A stretch of DNA of 64,000 nt from Cryptomeria japonica (taxonomy: Eukaryota; Streptophyta; Pinopsida; Cupressales; Cupressaceae). A program made the position numbers and the translations under genes. Location of the stretch: assembly GCF_030272615.1 (NCBI RefSeq), contig NW_026729309.1:1-64000 (forward strand), given 5' to 3'. Position 1 is the first letter of the stretch. Each line of letters starts with the position of its first letter. The notes under the pieces are model-generated. The model did no database searches. It was not told the DNA's origin and worked only from the letters and a program-made list of their open reading frames with translations. Positions 36,089 to 47,600 of the stretch are shown here, in pieces.

Positions 36089-39000
36089 TTCTAAGAGCAT
36101 GATGTACGACAAAATTAGATTTTGATGCTATTGACTCTAGAATAAGGACTTGCGTCTTGAAACCTTGTTGTGCCTCCATATATTGATTTTGATGCTCCAA
36201 AACTCGATCTTTCGAGGAAAAAGCTCCGAAATGAGCTTCTAAGAGAATGATGTGCGTTAAAATTGAATTTTTATCCTACAGGCTCTGGAATAGGGACTTG
36301 CTTCTTGAAACCTTATTGTGCCTCAAAACATTGATTTTGATGTTCCAAAATCAGGGCTTTCAAGGCACAAGCTCCGAAATGAGGTTCTAAGAGCACGATG
36401 TATATAAAAATTGTGTTTTGTCATTTCTGACTCTTGAATTGGGACTTGTGTCTTGAAACCTTGTTGTGCCTCCAAACACTAATTTTTATTCTCCAGAAAC
36501 GAGGCTTTTTAAGCACAACCTCTGAAATGAGGTTCTATGAACACCATGTTTGTCAAAACCATGTTTTTACGCCATCAGCTGGAGAATTGGGACTTGCATC
36601 TTCAAACCTTGTTGTGACTCCAAACATTGATTTTGATGCTTCAAAATTGGGTCTTTCGAGGCACAAGCTCCCAAATGAGCTTCTAACAGAATGATGTGCG
36701 TCAAAATTGAATTTTGATGCTACAGTCTCCGGAATAGGGACTTGCCTCTTCAAACCTTGTTGTGCCTTAAAACATTGACTTTGATGTTCCAAAATCAAGG
36801 CTTTCAAGACACAAGCTCCGTAATGAGGTTTTAAGAGCACGATGTACATCAAAATTGCGTTTTGACGCTACCGACTCTGGAATTCGGACTTGTGTCTTGA
36901 AAACTTGTTGTGCCTCCAAACACTGATTTTTATGCTCCAAAAACTTGGCTTTCGAAGCACAACCTTCGAAATGAGGATCTAAGAACACCATGTTTGTAAA
37001 AATCGTGTTTCGACACTATTACCTTGAGAATTGGGACTCATGTCTTGAAACCTTGTTGTGCCTTTAAAAATTGCTTTTGATGTTTGGAAACTGGAGCTTT
37101 CGAGCCATACGCTTTGAAATGAGGTTCTAAGGGCATGATGTGCATCAAAATCATGTTTTGACGCTATAGGTAATAGGGACTTGCATCTTGAAAGCCCGAT
37201 GTGCCTCCAGACACCAATTTTGATACTTCAAAACCGAAGAATTTGAGGCATAAGCTCCAAAACAAGGTTCTAAGAGCACGATGTGCATCAAAATCAAATT
37301 TTGACGCTACCCGCTCCAGAATTAGGACTTGCATCTCGAAACCTTGTTGTGCCTCCAAACAAAAATTTTGATGCTCCAAAATTGGGGCTTTTGAGGCACA
37401 ATTTCTAAAACAGGGTTCTAAGAGCACAATATGCATCAAAATGGAATTTTGATGCTACTCGCTCTAGAATTGGTACTTGCATCTTGAAACCTTGTTGTGC
37501 CTCAAAACATTGATTTTGATGCTTCGAAATCGGGGCTTTCGAGGAACAAGCTTTGAAATGAGGTTGTGCAACAAAATCAGATTTTCCCGCTATTGACTCT
37601 AGAATTGACACTTACATCTTGAAACGTTGTTGTGCCTCCACACATTGATTTTGATGTTCCAAAACTGGGTCTTTCGAGGCACAATCTCTGAAATGAGCTT
37701 CTAAGAGAATGATGTGCGTCAAAATGGAATTTTGATACTACAAGCTTTGGAATAGGGACTTTCTTCTTGAAACTTTGTTGTGCCTCAAAACATTGATTTT
37801 GATGTTCCAAAATCAAGGCTTTCAAGCCACAAGCTCCGAAATCAAGTTCCAAGAGCACGATGTACATCAAAATTGCATTTTGATGCTACCGACTCTAAAA
37901 TCGGGACTTGTGTCGTGAAACCTTATTGTGCCTTTAAACATTGATTTTGATGTTTTGAAACTACAACTTCCAAGCCACATGCTCCGAAACGAGGTTCTAA
38001 GAGGACGATGTGCATCAAAACCATGTTTTGACATTACAGGTTCCGTAATAGGAACTTGCATCTTGAAAGCTTGTTGTGCCTCCAAACACAATTTTGTTGA
38101 TTCGAAATTGGAGATTTTGAGGTATAATTTCCAAAACAAGGTTCTAAGAGCACGATGTGCGTCAAAATCAAATTTTGGCACTACCGGCTCTAGAATCAGC
38201 ACTTGCATCTTAAAACCTTTTTGTGCCTCCAAACATCAATTTTCATGCTCCAAAACTGGGGCTTTTGAGGCACAATTTCTAAAACAGGGTTCTAAGAGCA
38301 CTATGTGCATCAAAATTCAATTTTGATGCTACTGGCTTTCGAATCGAGGCTTGCATCTTGAAACCTTCTTGTGCCTCAAACATTGATTTTGATGCTTCGA
38401 AACTCGGTCTTTCAAGGAACAAGCTTTGAAATGAGGTTTTAAGAGCATGATGTGCACTAAAATCAGATTTTGAGGCTATTGACTCTAGAATCGGGAATTG
38501 CATCTTGAAACCATGCTGTGCCTCCAAACATTGATTTTGATGCTCCAAAACTGAGTCTTTCGAGGCACAAGCTCCGAAATGAGCTTCTAAGAGAATGATG
38601 TGCATCAAAATGGAATTTTGACGCTAAAGGCTCCGGAATAGGGACTTGCTTCTTGAAACCTTGTTGTGCCCCAAAACATTGATTTTGATGTTCCAAAATC
38701 AGGGCTTTCAAGGCACAAGCTCCGAAGTGAGGTTCTAAAAGCACGATGTACATCAAAATTGTGTTTTGACGCTACCGAATCTAGAATTGGGACTTGTGTC
38801 ATGAAACCTTGTTGTGCCTCCAAACACTAACTTTTATGCTCCAAAAATAAGGGTTTTGAGGCACAACCTCCGAAATGAGGTTCTAAGAACACCATGTTTG
38901 TCAAAATTGTGTTTTGACGCTATCAGCTTGAGAATCAGGACTCGTGACTCAACCTTGTTGTGCCCTTAAACATTAATTTTGATTGTTTCAAACTGGAGCT

Positions 39001-41610
39001 TTCGAGCCACACGCTCTGAAATGAGATTCTAAGAGCACGATGTGCATCAAAATCATTGCATCTTGAAAGCTTGTTGTGCCTCCAGACACCAATTTTGATG
39101 CTTCGAAACTGAAGATTTTGAGGCATAATCTCCAAAACAAGGTTCTAAGAGCACGATGTGCATCAAAATAAAATTTTGACACTACCGACTCCAGAATCAA
39201 GACTTGCATCTTGAAACCTTTTTGTGCCTCAAAACATCGATTTTGATGCTCCAAAACTAGGGCTATTGAGGCATCTTGAAACCTTGTTGTTCCTCCAAAC
39301 ATCGTATTTCATGCTCTAAAACTAGGGCTGTTGAGGCACAGGTTTCTAAGAGCACAATGTGCACCAAAATTGAATTTTGATGCTACTGGCTCTAGAATCG
39401 GGGCTTGCATCTTGAAACCTTGTTGTGCCCCAAAACACTGATTTTGATGCTTTGAAATTGGGGGCTTTCGAGGTACAAGCTTCAAAATGAGGTTCTAAGA
39501 GAACTATATGCGCCAAAATCAGACTTTGACGCTATTGACTCTAGAATCGATACTTACATCTTGAAACCTTGTTGTGCCTCCAAAACTGAGTCTTTCGAGG
39601 CACAAGCTCTGAAATGAGCTTCTAAGAGAATGATGTGCGTCAAAATTCCATTTTGACTCTAGAGGCTCCAAAATAGGGACTTGCTTCTTGAAACCTTGTT
39701 GGGCCTCAAAGTATTGATTTTGATGTTCCAAAATCGGGGCTTTCAAGGCACAAGCTCCGAAATGATGTACATCAAAATTGCATTTTGACACTACCGACTC
39801 TGGAATCGAGACTTGTGTCTTGAAACCTTGTGCCTCCAAACACTAATTTTTATGCTCCAAAAATGAGGCTTTTGAGGCACAACCTCCGAAATGAGGTTCT
39901 AAGAACACCATGTTTGTCAAAATCTTGTTTTGATGCTATCAGCTTGAGAATCAGGACTTGTGTCTTGAAACCTTATTGTGGCTTTAAACATTGATTTTGA
40001 TGTTTTGAAAATGGAGCTTTCGAGCCATACGCTCCGAAATGACCTTCTAAGAGCACAATGTGCATCAAAATCATGTTTTGACAATTTAGTCTTCGGAATA
40101 GGGACTTGCGTCTTGAAAGCCTGTTGTGCCTCCACACACTAATTTCGATGCTTCAAAACCGAAGATTTTGAGGTATAAGCTCCAAAATAAGTTTCCAAGA
40201 GCATTATGTGCGTCAAAATCAAATTTTAATGCTACCGGCTCTTGAATCAGAACTTGCATCTTGAAACCTTGTTGTGCTTCCAAACATCGATTTTGATATT
40301 CCAAATCTAGGGCTTTTGAGGCATAATTTCTAAAACAAGGTTCTAAGAGCACAATGTGCATCAAAATTGAATTTTAATGGTACTGGTTTTATAATCGGGG
40401 TTTGCATCTTGAAACCTTGTTGTGCCTCAAAACACTGATTTTGATGCTCCGAAACTGGGTCTTTCGAGACACAAGCTTCGAAATGATGTCTAAGAGCATG
40501 ATGTGCGCCAAAACTGGGTCTTTCGAGGCACAAGCTCCGAAATGAGCTTCTAAGAGAATGATGTGCATCAAAATGGAATTTTGACACTACACTCTTTGGA
40601 ATAGGGACTTGCTTCTTGAAACCTTGTTGTGCGTCAAAACATTGATTTTGATGTTCCAAAATCAAGGCTTTCAAGGTACAAGCTCCAAAATGAGGTTCTA
40701 AGAGCACGATGTACATAAATTTTTTGTTTTGATGCTACTGACTCTGGAATTGGGATTTGTGTCTTGAAACCTTGTTGTGCCTCCAAACGCTAATTTTTAT
40801 GCTCCAAAAATGAGGCTTTTGAGGCACAACCTCCAAAATGAGGTTCTAAGAAAACCATGTTTGTCAAAATCTTGTTTTGACACTATTAGCTTGAGAATCA
40901 GGACTTGTGTCTTGAAACCTTGTTGTAACTTTAAACATTGATTTTGATGTTTCCAAACTGGAGCTTTCAAGCCACACGCTCTGAAACAAGGCTCTAAGAG
41001 CACAAAGTGCATCTTGAAACCTTGTTCTTCCTCTAAACATAGATTTTGATACTCCAAAATTGGGGTTTTTGAGGCACAATGTCTAAAAGAGGGTTCTAAG
41101 AGCACAATATGCATCAAAATTGAATTTTGATGCTACTAACTCTAGAATCGGGGCTTGCATCTTGAAACCTTGTTGTGCCTCCAAACATTGATTTTGATGC
41201 TCTAAAAATAGGGCTTTCAAGGCACAAACTTTGAAATGAGCTTCTAAGAGCACGATGTGCGTCAAAATCAGATTTTGATGCTATTAACTCTAGAATCGGG
41301 ACTTGCATCTTGAAACATTGATTTCGATGTCCAAAACTAGGTCTTTCAAGGCACAAGATCTGAAATGAGATTCTAATAGCATGATGTACATCAAAATTGT
41401 GTTTTGACATTACCGACTCTGGAATTGGGACTTGTGTTTTCAAACCTTGTTGTGCCTCCAAACACTAATTTTTATGCTAAAAAAATGAGGCTTTCGAGGC
41501 ACAACTTCTGAAAAGAGGTTCTAAAAACACCATGTTTGTCATAATCTTGTTTTGACGCTATCAGCTTGAGAATCGGGACTTGTGTCTTGAAACCTTCTTG
41601 TGCCTTTAAA
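36089..41610 (+). repeat. rearranged satellite block before the inversion
   Basis: A starts near 36089, 37567, 38437, 39493, 40488 and 41246. A D-to-A jump near 36590 and a C-to-D jump near 37890 are seen. From about 37.0 to 37.9 kb it matches 18.0-18.8 kb. F at 39144 runs into a second partial core near 39275. E near 40992 jumps to F. A near 41246 runs directly into C near 41372. It ends in D at the inversion junction. Confidence 0.8.
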
Positions 41611-41672
41611 CATCAAAATGGAATTTTGATATACATCATGAACATCAAAATGCAATTTTGATATACATCGTG
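41611..41672. repeat. duplicated sequence at left inversion junction
   Basis: CATCAAAATGGAATTTTGAT at 41611-41630 is repeated with one change (C for G) 32 bp later, at 41643. Both copies continue ATACATC. The junction between the forward D monomer and the inverted C monomer therefore lies in, or created, a doubled copy of the palindromic box. Confidence 0.88.
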
Positions 41673-44600
41673 CTCTTTGAACTTGATTTCAGAGCTTGTG
41701 CCTTGAAAGCCCTGATTTTGGAACATCAAAATCAATGTTTTGAAGCACAACAAGGTTTCAAGAAGAAAGTCCCTATTCCAGAGCCTGTAGCGTCAAAATT
41801 TCATTTTGAAGCACATCATTTTCTCAGAAGCTCATTTCAGAGCTTGTGCCTCGAAAGACCCAGTTTTGGAACATCAAAATCAATGTGTGGAGGCACAACA
41901 ATGTTTGAAGATGTAAGTTTCAATTCTAGAGTCAATAGTATGAAAATCTGATTTTGGTGCACATCGTGCTCTTAGAACCTCATTTCAAAGCTTGTGCCTC
42001 GAAAGCCCCGATTTTGGAGCATCAAAATCAATGTTTTGAGGAACAACAAGGTTTCAAGATGCAAGCACCAATTCTAGAGCGAGTAGCATCAAAATTCAAT
42101 TTTGATGCATCTTGTGCTCTTAGAACCTTGTTTTAGAAATTGTGCCTAAAAGCCCCAATTTTGGAGCATCAAAATTGTTTTTTGGAGGCACAACAAGGTT
42201 TCAAGATGCAAGTCCTAATTCTAGAGCCGTTATCGTCAAAATTTGATTTTGATGCACATCGTGCTCTTAGAACCTTGTTTTGGAGCTTATGCCTCAAAAT
42301 CTTCAGTTTTGAAGTATCAAAATTGGTGTCTGGAGGTACAACAAGATTTCAAGATGCAAGTCCCTATTCCGGAGCCTATAGCGTCAAAACATGATTTTGA
42401 TGCACATCATGCCCTTAGAACCTCGTTTCGGAGCATGTGGCTCAAAAACTCCAGTTTCCAAACATCAAAAGCAATGTTTAAAGGCACAACAAGGTTTCAA
42501 GACATGAGTCCCAATTCTCAAGTTGATAACGTCGAAACACGATTTTTACAAACATGGTGTTCTTAGATCCTCATTTCGGAGGTTGTGCTTCAAAAGCCAT
42601 GTTTTTGGAGCATAAAATTTAGTGTTTGGAGGCACAACAAGTTTTCAAGACACAAGTCCCAATTTCAGAGTCGGTAGCGTCAAAACGCAATTTTGATGTA
42701 CATCGTGCTCTAAGAACCTCATTTTAGAGCTTGTGCCTTGAAAGCCCTGATTTTGGAACATCAAAATCAATGTTTTGAGGTACAATAAGGTTTCAAGACA
42801 CAAGTCCCTATTCCAGAGCCTATAGCATAGAAATTCAATTTTAAAGCACCTCATTCTCTTAGAAGCTCATTTCAGAGCTTTTTCCTCGAAAGCTCAAGTT
42901 TTGGAACATCAAAATCGATATATGGAGGCACAATAAGATTTCAAGATGCAAGTCCTTATTCTAGAGTCCATAGCGTCAAAATCTGATTTTGCCATACATC
43001 GTGCTATTAGAACCTCATTTCATAGCTTGTGCCTCGAAAGCCCCGATTTCGGAGCATCAAAATCAGTGTTTTGAGGCACAATAAGGTTTCAAGATGTAAG
43101 CCCCGATTCTAGAGCTAGTAGCATCAAAATTGAATTTTGATGAACATTGTGCTCTTAGAACCCTGTTTTAGAAATTGTACCTCAAAAGCCCCAGTTTTGG
43201 AGCATCAAAATCGATGTTTGGAGGCCCAACAACGTTTCAAGATGCAAGTCCTGATTCTGGAGGCGGTACCGTCAAAATTTGATTTTGACGCACATAGTGC
43301 TCATAGAACCTTGTTTTGTAGATTATGCCTCAAAATCTTTAGTTTTGGTGCATCGAAATTTGTGGTTGGAGGCACAAAAAGCTTTCCAGACGAAAGTCCC
43401 TATTCCGGAGCCTATAGCGTCAAAACATGATTTTGATGCACATAGTGCATGCTCTTAGAACCTCGTTTCAGAGCGTGTTGCTCAAAAGCTCCAGTTTAAA
43501 AACATCAGAGGCACAACAAGGTTTCAAGATGCAAGCCCTGATTCTAGACCCAGTACCATCAAAATTCAATTTTGATGCACATTGTGCTTTGAGAACCATG
43601 TTTTAGAAATTGTGCCTCAAAAGCCCCAGTTTTGGATCATTAAAATTGATGTTTGGAGGCACAACAAGGTTTCAAGATGCAAGTCCTGATTCTTGAGCCG
43701 GGTAGCGTCAAAAATTGATTTTGATGTACATCATTCTCTTAGAACCTTGTTTTGGAGCTTATGCCTCAAAATCTTTGGTTTCGAAACATCGAAATTGGTA
43801 TTTGGATGCACAAAAAGCTTTCAAGATGCAAGTCCCTATTCCGGAGCCTGTAGTGTCAAAACGTGATTTTGATGCACATCGTGCTCTTAGAACCTCGTTT
43901 CGGATTGTGTGGCTCATAAGCTATAGTTTCAAAACTTCAAAATCAATGTCCCGATACTTAAGCTGATAGCGTCAAAACATGATTTTGAAAAACATGGTGT
44001 TCTTAGAACCTCATTCCGGAGGTCGTCCCTCAAAAGCCTTGTTTTTGGAGCATAAAAATTAGTGCTTGGAGGCAGAACAAGGTTTCAAGACACAAGTCCC
44101 AATTTGAGAGTCAGTAGTGTCAAAATACAATTTTGATGTACATCGTGCTCTTAGAACCTCATTTCAGAGCTTGTGCCTTGAAAGCCCTGATTTTGGTACA
44201 TCAAAATCAATGTTTTGAGGCACAAGAAGGTTTCAAGAAGCAAGTCCCTATTTCAGAGCCTGTAGCGTCAAAATTCCATTTTGATGCACATCATTCTCTT
44301 AGAAGCTCATTTCGGAGCTTGTGCCTCGAACGACCCAGTTTTGGAGCATCAAAATCAATGTTTGGAGGCACAACAAGGTTTCAAGATGCAAGTCCCGATT
44401 CTAGAGTCAAAAGCGTCAAAATCTGATTTTGGTGCACATCGTGCTCTTAGAACCTCATGTTGAAGCTTGTGCTTCGGAAGCCCTGATTTCGGAGCATCAA
44501 AATCAATGTTTTGAGGCACAATAAGGATTCAACATGCAAGCCCCGAATCTAGAGCCAATAGCATCAAAATTCAATTTTGATGCACATTGTGCTCTTAGAA

Positions 44601-47600
44601 CCCTGTTTTAGAAATTGTGCCTCAAAAGCCCTAGTTTTCGAGCATCAAAATCGATGTTTAGAGGCAAAACAAGGATTCAAGATGCAAGTCCTGATTCTGG
44701 AGCCAATGGCATCAAAATTTGATTTTGACGCACATCGTGCTCTTAGAACCTTGTTTTGGAGCTTATGCCTCAAAATATTTTGTTCCGAAGCATCTAAATT
44801 GGTGTTTGGAGGCACAGCAAGCTTCCAAGACGCAAGTCTCTATTCTGGAGCCTGTAGTGTCAAAACGTGATTTTGATGCACTTCGTGCTCTTAGAACCTT
44901 GTTTCAGAGCATGTGGCTTGAAACCTCTAGTTTCGAAACATCAAAATCAATGTTTAAAGGCACAACAAGGTTTCAAGACACAAGTCCCGATTCTCAAGCT
45001 GATAGCATCAAAACACGATTTTGACAAATATGGTGTTCTTAGAACCTCATTTCGGAGGTTGTGCCTTAAAAGCCTCATTTTTGGAGCATAAAAATTAGTG
45101 TTTGAAGGCACAAAAAGTATTCAAGACACAAGTCCCAATTCCAGAGTCGGTAGCATCAAAATGAAATTTTGATGTACATCGTGCTCTTAGAACCTCATTT
45201 TAGAGCTTGTGCCTTGAAAGCCCTGATTTTGGAACATCAAAATCAATGTTTTGAGGCACAACAAGGTTTCAGGAAGTAAGTCCCTATTCCGGAGCCTGTA
45301 GCATCACAATTCCATATTGAAGCACATCAATCTCTTAGAAGCTCTTTTCGGAGCTTGTTCCTCGAAAGCCCCAATTTTGGAGCATCAAAATCAATGTTTG
45401 CAGGCACAACAATGTCTCAAGATGCAAGTCCCATTTCTAGAGTCAATAGCGTAAAAATCTGATTTTGGTGCACATCGTCCTCTTAAAACCTCACTTCGAA
45501 GCTTGTGCCTCGAAAGCCCCGGTTTCGGAGCATCAAAATCAGTGTTTTGAGGCACAACAAGGTTTCAAGATGCAAACCCCGATTATAAAGCCGGGTACCA
45601 TCAAAATTCAATTTTGATGCTCATTGTGCTGTTAGAACACTATTTTAGAAATTGTGTCTCAAAAGTCCCAATTCTAGAGTCGATAGCGTCAAAACGCAAT
45701 TTTGATGTACATCATGCTCTTAGAACCTCATTTCAGAGTTTCTGCCTTGAAAGCCCTTATTTAGGAACATCAAAATCAGTGTTTGGTGGCACAACAAGGT
45801 TTCAAGAAGTCCCTATTCCAGAGCCTGTAGCATTAAAATTCCATTTTGACGCACATCATTCTCTTAGAAGCTCATTTCGGAGCTTCTACCTCGAAAGACC
45901 CAGTTTTGGAGCATCAAAATCAATGTTTCGAGGCAAAACAAGGTTTCAAGATTTGCAAGTCCCGATTCTCAAGCTGATAGTGTCAAAACATGATTTCTAC
46001 AAACATGGTGCTCTTAGAACCTCATTTCGGAGGTCGTTCCTCAAAAGCCTCATTTTTTGAGCATAAAAATTAGTGTTTGGAGGCACAACAAGGTTTCAAG
46101 ACACAAGACCCAATTCCAGAGTTGGTAGCGTCAAAATGCAATTTTGATGTACATCATGCTCTTAGAACCTCATTTAGGAGCTTGTGCCTTGAAAGCCCTG
46201 AATTTGGAACATCGAAATCAATGTTTTGAGGCAAAATAAGGTTTAAAGAAGCAAGTCCCTATTCCGGAGCCTGTAGCGTGAAAATTCCACTTTCACGCAT
46301 CATTCTCTTACTCATTTCAGAGATTGTGCCTCGAAAGACCTAGTTTTGGAGCATCAAAATCAATGTTTGGAGGCACAACAAGGTTTCAAGATGCAAGTCT
46401 TGATTCTAGAGTCAATAACATCAAAATCTGAATTTGGCGCACATCGTGCTCTTAGCACCTCATTTCGAAGCTTGTGCCTCGAAAGCCCCGATTTCCGAGC
46501 ATCAAAACCAGTGTTTTGAGGCACAACAAGGTTTCAAGACGCAAGTCCCTATTCCAGAGACTGTAGTGTCAAAACATGATTTTGATGCACATTGTGCTCT
46601 TAGAACCTCGTTTCGGAGCGTATGGCTAGAAAGCTCCAATTTCAAAACATAAAAATCAATGTTTAAAGGCAAAATAAGGTTTCAAGACACAAGTCCCGAT
46701 TCTCAAGCTGATAGCATCAAACCACAATTTTGACAAACATGCTATTCTTAGAATCTCATTTCGAAGGTTGTGCCTCAAAAACATCATTTTTTGAGAATAA
46801 AAATTAGTGTTTGGAGGCACAACAATGTTTCAAGACACAAGTCCCAATTCCATAGTCAGTAGCGTCAAAACGCAATTTTGATGTACATCGTGCTCTTAGA
46901 ACCTCATTTCGGAGGTTGTGCCTTGAAAGTCCTAATTTTGGAGAATCGAAATCAGTGTTTGGAGGCACAACAAGGTTTCAAGAAGCAAGTCCCTATTCCG
47001 GAGCCTGTTGTGTCAAAATGGAATTGTGACGCACAGAATTCTCTTAGAAGCTCATTTCAAAGCTTGTGCCTCGAAACACCCAGTTTTGGAGCATCAAAAT
47101 CAATGTTTGGAGGCACAACAAGGTTTCAAGATGCAAGTCCCAATTCTAGAGTCAATAGTGTTAAATTCTGATTTTGGCGCATATCGTGCTCTTAGAGTCA
47201 ATAGCGTTAAAATCTGATTTTGGCGTTAAAATATGTGTTTTGAGGCACAACAAAGTTTCAAGATGCAAGCCTCGATTCTAAAGCTAGTAGCATCAAAATT
47301 CAATTTTGATGCACATTGTGCTCTTAGAACCCTGTTTTAGAAATTGTGCCTAAAAAGCCCTAGTTTTGGAGCATCAAAACCAGTTTTGGAGCTTCAAAAC
47401 CGATGTTTGGAGGCATAACAAGGTTTCAAGATGCAAGTCCTGATTCTAGAGCTGGTAGCATCAAAATTAGATTTTGCCGCACATCGTGCTCTTACATTGT
47501 TTTGGAGCTTATGCCTCAAAATCTTTGGTTTTGAAGAATCAAAATTGGTGTTTGGAGGCACAACAAGCTTTGAAGACGCAAATCCCAATTCCAGAGGAAC

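Larger units (their letters stand above)
3426..41610 (+). repeat. 148-bp satellite array, forward segment 2
   Basis: Continuous forward array of about 38 kb with A-G class order. It resumes inside a D monomer at 3426 and ends inside a D monomer at 41610. There are many in-register deletions and duplications. Most intervals between monomer starts are 147-149 bp. Exceptions mark internal deletions (for example 4075-4204, 9435-9555, 13079-13198 and 16803-16921) or fused monomers. I see no gene, RNA or foreign insertion inside it. Confidence 0.96.

Noticed and set aside
1-41610. CRISPR-like array of repeats and spacers
   Set aside because: The whole 148-bp unit is repeated with gradual divergence, with no short identical repeat separated by unique spacers. 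The array scale and the plant-type LTR argue for a eukaryotic genome.
41658-42394. Plus-strand open frames in the 41.6-52 kb region as genes on the opposite strand
   Set aside because: They are the same satellite frames seen on the minus strand elsewhere. They switch strand only because the block is inverted.
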